Positions 26,371-34,594 of a stretch of DNA of 49,191 nt are shown piece by piece (the first letter of the stretch is position 1; every line of letters begins with the position of its first letter). This stretch comes from Roseimaritima sediminicola. Lineage in GTDB: Bacteria; Planctomycetota; Planctomycetia; Pirellulales; Pirellulaceae. The notes below the pieces were generated by a model. It worked only from the letters and a program-made list of their open reading frames with translations. It had not been told where the DNA came from and searched no databases. The position numbers were made by a program, and so were the translations under genes. The stretch lies in assembly GCF_009618275.1 (NCBI RefSeq), contig NZ_WIAD01000043.1:1-49191 (forward strand), in the 5' to 3' direction.

Positions 26371-26562
26371 CCAGTGCCACAGGCTTCCAGCCAGTGGCAT
26401 AGGCTTCCAGCCAGTGGCATAGGCTTCCAGCCTGTGGCATAGGCTTCCAGCAGTGGCATAGGCTTCCAGCAGTGGTATAGGCTTCCAGCAGTGGCATAGG
26501 CTTCCAGCCTGTGGGGGACTTTTGGGAGACGATTACTTTCACAGACTGGAAGCCGATGCCAC
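26371..26562. repeat. Tandem array of AGGCTTCCAG-type units with an inverted end copy
   Basis: Seven copies of AGGCTTCCAG begin at 26381, 26401, 26421, 26441, 26460, 26479 and 26498. The period is therefore 20 bp for the first copies and 19 bp for the last. Units read AGGCTTCCAGCCAGTGGCAT with small changes. An inverted copy (CACAGACTGGAAGCCGATGCC) closes the array near 26540-26560. The array follows directly after the AraC stop codon. A lone copy of the same unit ends the other AraC gene at 5-31. There are no unique spacers, so it is not a CRISPR. Confidence 0.9.
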
Positions 26563-26566
26563 TTCG

Positions 26567-26806
26567 TTAGCGTGGGAGGGATTTGGGGGCGAGCCATTCC
26601 AGTTCGGCGAGGTGCGCGGCCAGGCGGACATGGTCGCCGGCGGCCCGCGCTTGTTCGATCTCCGCTTGCAGCACGTCGACTCGCTGTAGGGCTGCGACCA
26701 GCAGGCCGAGATCGGCACGGCACCGACGGCACGTCTGCCGGTATGACTGCCGCGCACGGCAGGCCGGACAGCGTAGCTCGCGCGGTGCGGACGGTGCGGC
26801 ATTCAT
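26567..26806 (-). CDS. Small zinc-ribbon protein of the Hsp70 operon
   Basis: 79 residues from the ATG at 26806, 17 bp after the Hsp70 stop. A four-Cys zinc ribbon lies near the start: Cys13 and Cys16 (CPAC), then Cys26 and Cys29 (CRRC), followed by RADLGLLVAALQRV. The rest is a helical segment with leucines at regular spacing. From memory, a C-x2-C...C-x2-C-x2-DL pattern is also seen in small proteins beside non-canonical Hsp70 genes in other bacteria, which would fit a co-factor of this chaperone. Function is unproven. The start at 26806 is preferred over an in-frame upstream codon inside the Hsp70 gene because the sequence before it lacks any conserved look. Confidence 0.65.
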   Translation of the reverse strand: MNAAPSAPRELRCPACRARQSYRQTCRRCRADLGLLVAALQRVDVLQAEIEQARAAGDHVRLAAHLAELEWLAPKSLPR

Positions 26807-26823
26807 GACAAGCGTCGAGCCCG

Positions 26824-28632
26824 TTACTGGTTGATATAGAACAGGACATCGTCGAGTTCTTCGCAAAGCTTCTCGGCGGCGGCACGGTCCTCACTGCGAA
26901 TCGCTTGCTGCAACTGTTCGCACAGATCCGCCAAGTCTTCGGCGTCCTCTCCTTCGGCTTTGGTGGCAGCCTGCTGGGCGCGCTGCAACATTCGGTGGGC
27001 GGGAGCCAGCGGCGAGTCATCGTCGATGTCCGCGAGCGGTTCGGTCCCGCCGCCCTGTAGCTGGAAAGCGGAGCGGTCTTCGTCGTCCACAGTGAGGACT
27101 TCGACATTGGTGAACAGGTCTTCCAGTCTGTGGGCGGCCTCTTCGCCTCGGTCGCTGTCGAACCGGCTGAGCGCGTTGTCGATCGTCAGTTCCTGGACAT
27201 CGTCGTTGCCGGATTGTTGGGCGGTAACCTTCAGGGTGCCGCTGAGGGACAGTTCAAAGCGGACCAGGATTTTGGCCCGGTGTCCGCTGGGGCTTTTCAG
27301 TGGCAATGTAAAGTGTCCCAGCGAGGTGTTGCGTTCCACCTCCTTGTGTTCGCCCTGCAAGACGTGGATCTTGACGATCTCTTGATCTTCGTGGACCGCA
27401 TAGTAGGACTCTTCGAAACGGGCTGGCAGGGCGGTGCCGCGGTGAATGATCGGCGAAGCGATTAAGCGTGGTCGTTCCAGAAATTCGCCGTCGAGCGCTT
27501 CGATGCCCAGGGTGTGGGTGACCACATCGATCAGCACCCGGTCGACGCCTTCGCCGGCGATCATGGCACCTTGAACCGCCGCCCCCAGAGCCACCGCCAG
27601 GTCCGGGTCGACAGCGCGGCTGGGTTCCAGTTGGAACTCTTCGCGCAAACGCCGCTCGACCATCGGGGTTCGCGTCGAACCTCCGACCAGGATCAAGTCG
27701 TCGAGGTTGTGGGCATTCAAGCCCGCCTCCTGAATCGCCTCGTGAACGCATTGCACGGTGCGTTGGATCTTCTCCGCAATCAAGGTTTCGTATTCGTTGC
27801 GGTCAATGGTGACCTTCAGGTTCAGCGGTTTTCCGTTCTTCTCGGCGATGAACTCTTCGGCAATGGTCACCGATTCCTCGCTGCTCAACCGGCACTTGGC
27901 GGCTTCACAAGCATTGATCAGACGCCACCGAGTGCTGGGATCGGCACGCAGGTCCACTTCGTGTTGGTCGTAAAACGCTTCGGCGACATGCTGGACCAAC
28001 AGGGAGTCGAGGTCGTCCCCGCCTAGATGCGTATCGCCACGACTGCTGAGCACTTCGATGACGCCTTCTTCGATGCGCACGATGGAAACATCGAACGTGC
28101 CGCCGCCGAAATCGTAGACCGCCACGTGTTGACACTGCTGGTCATTGACATGGTAGACCAGGGTCGCGGCGGTGGGTTCGTTGATGATCCGTTCGACGGT
28201 CAAACCCGCCAGTTCGCCGGCATGCTTGGTGGCCTGACGCTGCGACTCGTCAAAGAAGGCGGGCACGGTGATCACGGCGCGGGTGATCTCGGTGCCCAGG
28301 ACCGCGGACGCTCGATCGCGAAGTCGCCGGAGGATGATCGCACTGATTTCCGGCGGCGTGAATTCTTGCTCCGCCAGCTTGACCGGGTCCATCGATCCCA
28401 TTTTGCGTTTGATCGACGCGATGGTCGCCTGGGGGAACGCAACCAATTGATTTCTGGCCGTGGTTCCGACCAGGGTTTTGCCACTGGGATCCAAGCCCAC
28501 GACCGAGGGCAGAATCGCTGCGCCCTGCTCGGTCAGGACTTGGGGTTTTCCTTGGACGACGGCTGCCACCACACTGTTGGTGGTTCCCAGGTCGATACCG
28601 ACGATGGGAGAGGAGGGTTGGTCAGTTGCCAT
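26824..28632 (-). CDS. Hsp70-family chaperone, non-canonical DnaK paralogue
   Basis: A 602-residue Hsp70. The nucleotide-binding domain has GIDLGTTNSVVAAV (phosphate 1), AVITVPAFFDESQRQATKHAGELAGL, the phosphate-2 loop VYDFGGGTFDVSIV and LVGGSTRTPMVERRL. The substrate-binding beta domain includes RNTSLGHFTLPL and GTLKVTAQ. The C-terminal lid is short and divergent and ends DDVLFYINQ, without the EEVD-like tail. Upstream in the same operon are a GrpE-like gene (53 bp away) and a J-like gene, and downstream is a zinc-ribbon gene. It is thus a self-contained chaperone set, separate from the housekeeping dnaK, which is presumably elsewhere. Client and trigger are unknown. Confidence 0.93.
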   Translation of the reverse strand: MATDQPSSPIVGIDLGTTNSVVAAVVQGKPQVLTEQGAAILPSVVGLDPSGKTLVGTTARNQLVAFPQATIASIKRKMGSMDPVKLAEQEFTPPEISAIILRRLRDRASAVLGTEITRAVITVPAFFDESQRQATKHAGELAGLTVERIINEPTAATLVYHVNDQQCQHVAVYDFGGGTFDVSIVRIEEGVIEVLSSRGDTHLGGDDLDSLLVQHVAEAFYDQHEVDLRADPSTRWRLINACEAAKCRLSSEESVTIAEEFIAEKNGKPLNLKVTIDRNEYETLIAEKIQRTVQCVHEAIQEAGLNAHNLDDLILVGGSTRTPMVERRLREEFQLEPSRAVDPDLAVALGAAVQGAMIAGEGVDRVLIDVVTHTLGIEALDGEFLERPRLIASPIIHRGTALPARFEESYYAVHEDQEIVKIHVLQGEHKEVERNTSLGHFTLPLKSPSGHRAKILVRFELSLSGTLKVTAQQSGNDDVQELTIDNALSRFDSDRGEEAAHRLEDLFTNVEVLTVDDEDRSAFQLQGGGTEPLADIDDDSPLAPAHRMLQRAQQAATKAEGEDAEDLADLCEQLQQAIRSEDRAAAEKLCEELDDVLFYINQ

Positions 28633-28685
28633 AATGGTGTTCGTTTACGAGTGGCGAGGTTGATCGGTGCGCGGGCCGGTAACGT

Positions 28686-29402
28686 TCAGTTTCGAGAGAC
28701 ATGGACTTCCGCATAGCGGATGACGTCGCCCTGCCAACGGTAGGCCGGGCAGAGCTGAGTGACGACGTGTCCGGCGGGAACCCGGTCGGATACCACCGAT
28801 TCGACCGCCGACATCAAATTGCCATCGAAGGGAGCCCCCTGGACGTCAATCCTTTCGACGTCCGCCTCGCGGACCAGACGCTGGACCCGCTGGAGCAGCA
28901 TCTCCAGCGCGGCGGTCGACGTTTCTACGGCCGCGTCCGCGACAGCGGGAGGCGGAGGACAGGAGGTCGCGAAACGGCGTAGCCACCCGCCCAGCAACCA
29001 GCGACGCACCGCACCGCACCGCTGCAGTTCCTGGTCCACCTGTTGGCGGAGATGATCTCGCCACGATGAATCGGCTTCGGCCGAAGGACGCAGCGAGTCG
29101 ACCGCGGTCTGAACGGTCCGCGACAGATGAAAATCAATCTCCGCCAACGTTTCGCACAAACGGCGCTGCTGCAGCCGCTGGGCTTCACGGTCGGCGCTGA
29201 TTCCCGAGGACATGTCGGCGGAGAGCTGGGCGGCGCTGCGATGCAGCCCCTGCTCCAGTTCGCTGATCTGCGCGGTCGCCGCGGCCAACTTGTCGGCCAG
29301 CTTGCGATCCTCCGACGACTGGGTTCGAAACTCGTGACGCATCGCCGTAAAGGCTTCGATGACGTCGACCAAGCCGAACGACGGCGGCTGTGGTTCATTC
29401 AT
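28686..29402 (-). CDS. GrpE-like nucleotide exchange factor
   Basis: A 238-residue protein whose C-terminal 60 residues match the GrpE beta-wing pattern: VERIDVQGAPFDGNLMSAVE, then VPAGHVVTQLCPAYRWQGDVIRYAEVHVSR. This corresponds to the G.PFDP..HEAV and V..GYR..G.VLR.A.V segments of GrpE. The first 110 residues are a long helical region with heptad-like leucines (LADKLAAATAQISELEQGL), as in the GrpE dimer stalk. A region of about 50 residues between them is not GrpE-like. The gene overlaps the J-like gene by eight bases and precedes the Hsp70, so it should exchange nucleotide on that Hsp70. Similarity is limited to the C-terminal domain and stalk, so this is a divergent family member. Confidence 0.8.
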   Translation of the reverse strand: MNEPQPPSFGLVDVIEAFTAMRHEFRTQSSEDRKLADKLAAATAQISELEQGLHRSAAQLSADMSSGISADREAQRLQQRRLCETLAEIDFHLSRTVQTAVDSLRPSAEADSSWRDHLRQQVDQELQRCGAVRRWLLGGWLRRFATSCPPPPAVADAAVETSTAALEMLLQRVQRLVREADVERIDVQGAPFDGNLMSAVESVVSDRVPAGHVVTQLCPAYRWQGDVIRYAEVHVSRN

Positions 29403-29721
29403 TACGCGATCCAGTGGTTTGATTACCCAGACTGAGCAGCACCTCGGTCGGGACCCGCGGCGGGTTCTGTTTCTCCTGATCCAGCAGCGTTTTCCAAGGT
29501 AGCGGGTCTCCGGGGGGCTGCGTCAATCGCCGGGCGATCGTCATCGGGTCCGACGCGGCATTGTAGGCCTGTTGGATCTGCTGGAAACGTTCGGGGTCCG
29601 ATTCCGGTGAGTGCCGTCGGACCAGTTCCAGATAACGCGAGCGAACATCCGCTAGGGAAGCGTTGGCAGGCAGGCCCAAGACAGCAAACGGGTCGGACGC
29701 AGAGGAGTGCGATTCAGACAC
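29395..29721 (-). CDS. J-domain-like protein lacking the HPD motif
   Basis: 108 residues from a GTG start. Residues about 9-60 read as a J domain: DPFAVLGLPANASLADVRSRYLELVRRH, then DPERFQQIQQAYNAASDP. The loop between helices II and III, normally His-Pro-Asp, is His-Ser-Pro here (RRHSPESDPE). The HPD tripeptide is needed by canonical J proteins to stimulate Hsp70 ATPase, so this protein must work differently or pair only with its own Hsp70. The remaining 45 residues are proline-rich with no zinc-finger or client-binding domain. It overlaps the GrpE-like gene by eight bases and is first in the chaperone block, 126 bp after the large KA-repeat protein. Confidence 0.85.
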   Translation of the reverse strand: MSESHSSASDPFAVLGLPANASLADVRSRYLELVRRHSPESDPERFQQIQQAYNAASDPMTIARRLTQPPGDPLPWKTLLDQEKQNPPRVPTEVLLSLGNQTTGSRNE

Positions 29722-29847
29722 GATGGCAACTCGCTTTCTGGGGTGGAGCAGCGTTCATGGTGAGACGGCGGAAAGGTCGCAGGACAGCGGAACGAAAACG
29801 CGAAACAGGCAAGCGGGGCGGGCAGCGACACATGAGAACGCGGCGTC

Positions 29848-32058
29848 TTAGAAAACGTCGTCGTCGTCATCGTCATCGTCGTCGGCAAAAGCGTTAAAGA
29901 ACATTTCGGCAAACTCGCCAAACAGCGGTTCCGGCCGCAGTTCGTGCAGGGCTCGCTCGGCAGTCTCCGCGTAGGCGTGCCGCAAGTAGGGATCGCTCTC
30001 CTCGCTCGCAGCCTGCTTCAGAATTTGAACTCTTTGCTCGAGGTCGACAAGCCGTGGGTTGGTGCTGGTGTTGAGCAGGGTCTGGAAATGCCAGAAGATC
30101 ACTTGCGCCTGCGATGCCTTGCTCATGATCACCGGCGGTAAGCGGAATTGGTAATTTGTATAGAAAGTCTTTTTGTGAACCAGCCATTCCACGGCCGCCC
30201 AACAGTCCTGCTTGCGATAACGGGAGAAAAGGTTCCTGGTATTGGTGATCCGTTTCTTCAGCTCGTTGGCAAACTTCGCGCCGTGCATTCGATAGGCCGG
30301 ATACAACGAGTTCGTGCGATGCAGGTCACGAAAAAACCGGCCACAGGCGAGCAGTTGTTCGGTAGGGAGCGTTGAGACCGACTTCGCCGCTTGATCGACG
30401 GGACCGCGGAAAGCTTTGAGCTCCGCTGCCGGCAAACGCATCATCTGCATCGCCCCGAGCGCCATCACGGCGTCGGCCAGGTCTTCACGGGACGTTCCGC
30501 CCAGCTGCTCGCGGGCCTCCTTGCGCTGCGCTTCAAAGGACGGGAGATCGCCGGCGCGGCGGGACAGCGCAGCCTGCAGGTAAGGGACCCATTCCTGACA
30601 AACCCACTCGGGCCAGAGGCTTTTCGCGTTGTCGAAATGTTCTTGCGCCTGAGCGACTCGGGTTTTGCGGCGGGCAAGCCGCATCGATTCCAGGAGGTTC
30701 CATTTCCATTCGATCGCCCGGACTTTGGGGTTGGGATGTCGCGAGGCAGCAAGCCACTTCACATGCGGCACCGCCAGTTCATTCATTTCCTTGTCGAAGT
30801 AATGATCGACCAGCCACAGACGGGGCGTGATCTCTTCGGGGACGCCTTTGCTCCACGCTTCCATCGCGGTGGCGAGCCGGGACTCATACCACTGCCGGTC
30901 CGCTTTGCGAAAGCGTTCGGGGTCGGCGTACTCCTGCAACCAACCGACGTACTCACGGTGCGGTTCGGACGACGCCGGGTAGGCTTTGCAGGCCGCTTGG
31001 TAGTAGCGGTTCACTTCGCTGCGATCTTCAGGGCCCTCGTTGTGCAGGATGCGGGCCAAGGGGTTCAGGGAAGCGCGTCGATGATTGGCAAGCGCGAGGT
31101 AGACCTGGCATTTCACAGCGTCGCGGACATTCGCGGACAGTTGGTCGTTCTGGTCCAGCGATTGCAGATACTTAAGGGCCGCCGGTTCCGCTTGGTTCTC
31201 ATGGTCAGGTGTCGGCGCGTAGAACAGGAACTTCAGCCACAGGTTTTGCGGGTCGTGTACCGGGCCGGGGAGTCGTTTGGTAATGTGTTCAAAGCCGTCG
31301 GAAAACGGCAGGTGATAAATGCGAATCAACGCATTCTCGCACAGCGATTGGACCAGGTGCGGCTCAAAACGTCGTTGCTCGGTGGCGAAGACCCGTAACC
31401 AATCGACTTGGGCAGGGCCGATCCAATCATCCTCGGAGATGCTTTCTGGAATGGGGCCGGCGTCGGCGGTTTCTCGATAGGCTTCGGCCAGTGCGGGCCG
31501 CTCGAACCGCAGACGCCAGATCATCCGCACGTCCGGCGCGGCCGCTTTGGCGTCGCCGCCCGAGCGGTGCAGCTGCTGCGATTGTCGCAGGTTCGCAGCG
31601 ATCCGGGCCGGACGTCGCTGGGCGTCCAGCCGCCGCCAACTCTGCTCGGCCTTTTCCGGGGCGTCATGGTACCAATCGATCAGGCCTGTGATGAACAACC
31701 GCCAGTCGCTGAGCAGGCTTCGCCGCGGAATCGACTGCAAACATTGACGAGCTCGTTCGTCGCGTCCCGCGGCAACCGCCTCCAGGGCATCGCGCACCGC
31801 GGTGACTTGTTGGGCGATTTCAGGCGAGAGACTCTTGAGCCGCGCGGCATCGAAAACGGCCACGTCCTCGGCCGGTTCTCCGTCGCCAGGGCGGGGCCGT
31901 ACCCGCGAGACGCGGCTGCGCACGATGCGTCCTTCCCCGGCGGCTTGCCGGGGGCTCGTCGCTTTTGCTTTTGCTTTTGCTTTTGCTTTCGCCTTCGCCT
32001 TCGCTTTTGCTTTGGCCTTATGCTTGGCGGCTTTTCTCTGCTGTTTCGAACGTGCCAT
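29848..32058 (-). CDS. Large helical-repeat protein with Lys-Ala N-terminus and poly-Asp C-terminus
   Basis: 736 residues from the ATG at 32058, preceded by AAGG; a GTG start at 32148 would add 30 residues. Residues about 10-35 are alternating Lys-Ala. Most of the protein is alpha-helical, with TPR/HAT-like spacing (LLSDWRLFITGLIDWYHDAPEKAEQSWRRL; YYQAACKAYPASSEPHREYVGWLQEY). It ends in a run of aspartates. No catalytic motif or export signal is seen. It is oriented with the chaperone operon and may be its first gene. A scaffold or client-holding role is possible but not shown, and I do not recognise a named family. The basic head and acidic tail could bind nucleic acid or ribosomes. Confidence 0.75.
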   Translation of the reverse strand: MARSKQQRKAAKHKAKAKAKAKAKAKAKAKAKATSPRQAAGEGRIVRSRVSRVRPRPGDGEPAEDVAVFDAARLKSLSPEIAQQVTAVRDALEAVAAGRDERARQCLQSIPRRSLLSDWRLFITGLIDWYHDAPEKAEQSWRRLDAQRRPARIAANLRQSQQLHRSGGDAKAAAPDVRMIWRLRFERPALAEAYRETADAGPIPESISEDDWIGPAQVDWLRVFATEQRRFEPHLVQSLCENALIRIYHLPFSDGFEHITKRLPGPVHDPQNLWLKFLFYAPTPDHENQAEPAALKYLQSLDQNDQLSANVRDAVKCQVYLALANHRRASLNPLARILHNEGPEDRSEVNRYYQAACKAYPASSEPHREYVGWLQEYADPERFRKADRQWYESRLATAMEAWSKGVPEEITPRLWLVDHYFDKEMNELAVPHVKWLAASRHPNPKVRAIEWKWNLLESMRLARRKTRVAQAQEHFDNAKSLWPEWVCQEWVPYLQAALSRRAGDLPSFEAQRKEAREQLGGTSREDLADAVMALGAMQMMRLPAAELKAFRGPVDQAAKSVSTLPTEQLLACGRFFRDLHRTNSLYPAYRMHGAKFANELKKRITNTRNLFSRYRKQDCWAAVEWLVHKKTFYTNYQFRLPPVIMSKASQAQVIFWHFQTLLNTSTNPRLVDLEQRVQILKQAASEESDPYLRHAYAETAERALHELRPEPLFGEFAEMFFNAFADDDDDDDDDVF
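31961..32020 (-). repeat. GCTTTT hexanucleotide microsatellite within a gene
   Basis: About ten units of GCTTTT or its variants GCCTTC and GCTTTC run in frame and encode alternating Lys-Ala on the minus strand. Perfect units come first (31961-31988) and degenerate ones after. Length change by whole units would preserve the frame. Confidence 0.85.
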
Positions 32059-32254
32059 GATCGCCTTAGAATCAAGCATTCGTTTTCTAGCGTCATCTTC
32101 GATGCTAGACAAATTAACAAATTCGGATTGCCGCTGCGATTCGCCCACGACGAACCGTCGTCGCTTCGGCTGTTTTCGCGGCGCTTTGTCGCCTCTTACT
32201 CCGTGAAGGTTGGATGTTTTGGCTGCTTTCGCGGAGGGAAAGACGGCACCGCGG

Positions 32255-33604
32255 TCAGCCCATCACCAGGCGGGCGACGTTGAAGTAGATCACGATCCCC
32301 AGGATGTCGACGATTCCCGCGACGAACGGATTGCTCATCAACGCCGGGTCGAGCCCCAGTCGTTTGAACATCAGCGGCAAGGTGGCGCCGCACAAACAAC
32401 CCGACATCACGACCGCCAGGATGGTTATCGGCAGGACCAAGGCGCTGGTCGGGTCGGGGGCGACAACCAGCGAAACCGCCCAGCCCATCGCGGCCAGAAA
32501 ACCGCCCAGCAGCAAGCCGACGATCACTTCCCGCCACATGATCGTTTGCCAGTCGCCCGGCCGCACCTGTTCGCTGGTCATCGCCGTAATCACCAGCGTC
32601 GCCGACTGGGTTCCGGAGTTGCCGCCGGAACTGATGATCAAGGGGATGAACAGAACCAACCACGTGTACTGTTCCAGTTCCTGATCGTACTGACGCAGCG
32701 CGATGGCGGTCAGCAAGGCGGCGAAAAACAGAATGGTCAGCCAAATGCCGCGTTTCCAACCCAGCCGCAGCAGGTTGATCCGCAGGTACTCGTCTTCCAG
32801 CGGCGCGACCGCCGCGATGCGATGGGCGTCCTCGGTCAATTCCTCACGCACCACGTCGATCACGTCGTCGTGCGTGATGATGCCCAGCAGACGCCGCCCT
32901 TCATCGACGACCGGGATCGCCAACATGTTGTAGCGTTCGACCAGCTCGGCCACCCATTCCTGGTCGTCACTGGTTTCCACGACCACGACGTCCGTTTCCA
33001 TCAAGTCCTGCAGACGAGTGTCGGTTCGTCCCAACGCCGAAACCAGCTGGCGGCCCGAAACGATGCCCCGCAATCGCTCGGCTTCGTCGACCACGTAGAT
33101 GTAATAGATCGTCTCCAGATGCTCGGCCTGTTTACTCAGCTCGTCCAGGGCCTCGCGCACCGTCAGCCGTTCGTCCAGCTTCGCCACTTCCGTCGTCATC
33201 AACGCCCCGGCGGTGCCTTCGGCGAAGGACTGCAGGCGGCGGATGTCGCGGCGGTCTTTGGCGGGCAGCAAAGCCAGCAGCTGGGCCACACGCGGTTCGT
33301 CCAGTTCCTGGACCAGGTCGACGCGGTCGTCGGCCGGCATCTCAATCAACAGCTCCGCGATCTGCTGCGAGTCCTCTTCGCGGAGAATGGTCAGTTTGTG
33401 ATCCAGATCGAAGAACTGGAAAATCTCCGCCCGCAGAGTCGGTGAGGCGTGCCGCAACACCTGCCAAGCTTCGGAGGGCGTTAACCCTTCCATGTACTCG
33501 GCCGTGCGGCCAGGGTTCAAAGCCACGCAAAACTCTTGCAGCTCGTCGGACTGCTGCAGCTCGAGCATCTCGCGCAGTTCGGGCAGGAAGAGGGTGTTGA
33601 TCAT
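32255..33604 (-). CDS. mgtE: MgtE-type magnesium transporter
   Basis: A 449-residue protein of standard MgtE length. Order: N-terminal superhelical domain (about 20-130, with LIEMPADDRVDLVQEL and LLALLPAKDRRDIRRL), two CBS domains (about 140-260; TIYYIYVVDEAERLRGIVSGRQL and IPVVDEGRRLLGIITHDDVIDVV), a linking helix, then five membrane helices. PLIISSGGNSGTQSATLVI and the closing DPALMSNPFVAGIVDILGIVIYF carry the pore and the conserved Asp that binds magnesium. The CBS and N domains sense cytosolic magnesium and close the pore. The gene stands alone between the KA-repeat gene and the Cys-rich gene. Confidence 0.96.
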   Translation of the reverse strand: MINTLFLPELREMLELQQSDELQEFCVALNPGRTAEYMEGLTPSEAWQVLRHASPTLRAEIFQFFDLDHKLTILREEDSQQIAELLIEMPADDRVDLVQELDEPRVAQLLALLPAKDRRDIRRLQSFAEGTAGALMTTEVAKLDERLTVREALDELSKQAEHLETIYYIYVVDEAERLRGIVSGRQLVSALGRTDTRLQDLMETDVVVVETSDDQEWVAELVERYNMLAIPVVDEGRRLLGIITHDDVIDVVREELTEDAHRIAAVAPLEDEYLRINLLRLGWKRGIWLTILFFAALLTAIALRQYDQELEQYTWLVLFIPLIISSGGNSGTQSATLVITAMTSEQVRPGDWQTIMWREVIVGLLLGGFLAAMGWAVSLVVAPDPTSALVLPITILAVVMSGCLCGATLPLMFKRLGLDPALMSNPFVAGIVDILGIVIYFNVARLVMG

Positions 33605-33717
33605 GCGAGCATCGGCTTGGAGTTTTCGGAAGGTCGGCGCATTCTAGCGCGTGGCCTCCAAATCGATAAGGTCGGGCACTGCACGCCGAAGACGCTCAAC
33701 CGGCTCGGTAGGGGCAC

Positions 33718-33748
33718 AAAAAAAGCGAACGTCCAGGACGTTCGCTTC
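33718..33748 (-). terminator. Rho-independent terminator of the Cys-rich gene
   Basis: GCGAACGTCC and GGACGTTCGC (33725-33745) form a near-perfect stem, followed on the minus strand by seven T residues (33718-33724 are A on the plus strand). It lies about 55 bp beyond the Cys-rich gene's stop, which fits that transcript. It also separates that gene from mgtE. Confidence 0.85.
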
Positions 33749-33799
33749 TTTGCATTCGGCTCGTATCGGAATCGATACGTGCATGGGCGTCCGAGACGC

Positions 33800-34156
33800 T
33801 TAGTAGCCGCAGCAACCGCCACCACGACGGCTGTGGTGACCGTGTCCGCCACGACGCTTGCCGCCGAACAGGCCGCAACGCTTACGAGGCTGGGGGCAGC
33901 AAACGGGCTCGGGGCAGCAGACGGGCTCGGGGCAGCAAACCGGAGCTACGTGGTGAACCGGAGCGGGAGCCGGTGCTTCGCAGCAAACCGGAGCCGGAGC
34001 AGGAGCTTCGCAGCAGACCGGTTGCGGTGCTTCGCAGCAAACCGGTTGCGGGCAGCAGTTGTTGCTCTTGTGTTTGCCAAAGCAACCAGCTTCGGCGGTG
34101 GAAGCGGTTACCATCGCGGCGATGGCGAAAACCCCAAGGATCATGATCGAACGCAT
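33800..34156 (-). CDS. Small secreted Cys-Cys-repeat protein
   Basis: 118 residues with a clear signal peptide (RSIMILGVFAIAAMVTASTAEA, cleavage after AEA near residue 23). The mature part has CCPQP, CCEAP and CCPEP units repeated about eight times with PAPAP spacers, then a basic, Gly- and His-rich tail ending GGGCCGY. The paired cysteines could bind metal, form disulfide cross-links or anchor the protein in the proteinaceous cell wall. GGAG lies eight bases before the ATG, with a promoter candidate upstream and a strong terminator downstream, so it is probably a highly expressed single-gene unit. I do not recognise a named family. Repeat copy number may vary. Confidence 0.85.
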   Translation of the reverse strand: MRSIMILGVFAIAAMVTASTAEAGCFGKHKSNNCCPQPVCCEAPQPVCCEAPAPAPVCCEAPAPAPVHHVAPVCCPEPVCCPEPVCCPQPRKRCGLFGGKRRGGHGHHSRRGGGCCGY

Positions 34157-34210
34157 TGCTTGTCTCCAACAGGAATCGGGAAGGGAAGTAACAGTTGCTA
34201 GTTTGGGGGG

Positions 34211-34238
34211 AGTTTATTAGTTGAAAAAGGTGCGTCAA
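34211..34238 (-). promoter_or_regulatory. Candidate promoter of the Cys-rich gene
   Basis: On the minus strand TTGACG (34238-34233) and TAAACT (34216-34211) are spaced by 16 bp, about 55 bp before the start codon at 34156. This is a reasonable sigma-70-like pair in an AT-rich stretch that stands out from the GC-rich surroundings. Confidence 0.45.
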
Positions 34239-34594
34239 CTAGCGAGAACGGGTATTTTGTGCTTTTTGTGCGGATTGTATGGATTATTTGGCCGTTTTTT
34301 ACCCCTGTCGGCGGGTTTCCTAGATCCGGAAGTCGTTTGCTAGCACAGGGTTGGGGCGCGGTGATCCCAGACGCCTTGCGGCCGAGGGGGGGCGACGGGG
34401 AAAACCGAAGAATTATTTGCCCAGGTTGCCGGTTTTGCTTGTTTTGACGTTTGGTTTTCTTCATTCGTCGCTCCGAGGCCCATCCGATTTCCCGCCCTTC
34501 TGGGCTACAATCCATCGCGACACTCGCGGCGAGGACCTGAAAACCTTCCGAGACGCGCAGCTTCGCCTTCTTCATGCCTTAGGAAACCGTTCTG
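34239..34594. other. Intergenic region without a recognisable gene
   Basis: About 355 bp between the Cys-rich gene's promoter region and the TerB-like gene. The first part is AT-rich (TTTTGTGCTTTTTGTG and similar). No ORF with coding character, RNA gene or clear repeat was seen. The promoter of the plus-strand TerB-coaB pair should lie near its right end. Confidence 0.5.

Noticed and set aside
26371-26562. Possible CRISPR array
   Set aside because: Units are directly adjacent with no unique spacers, and there are no cas genes.
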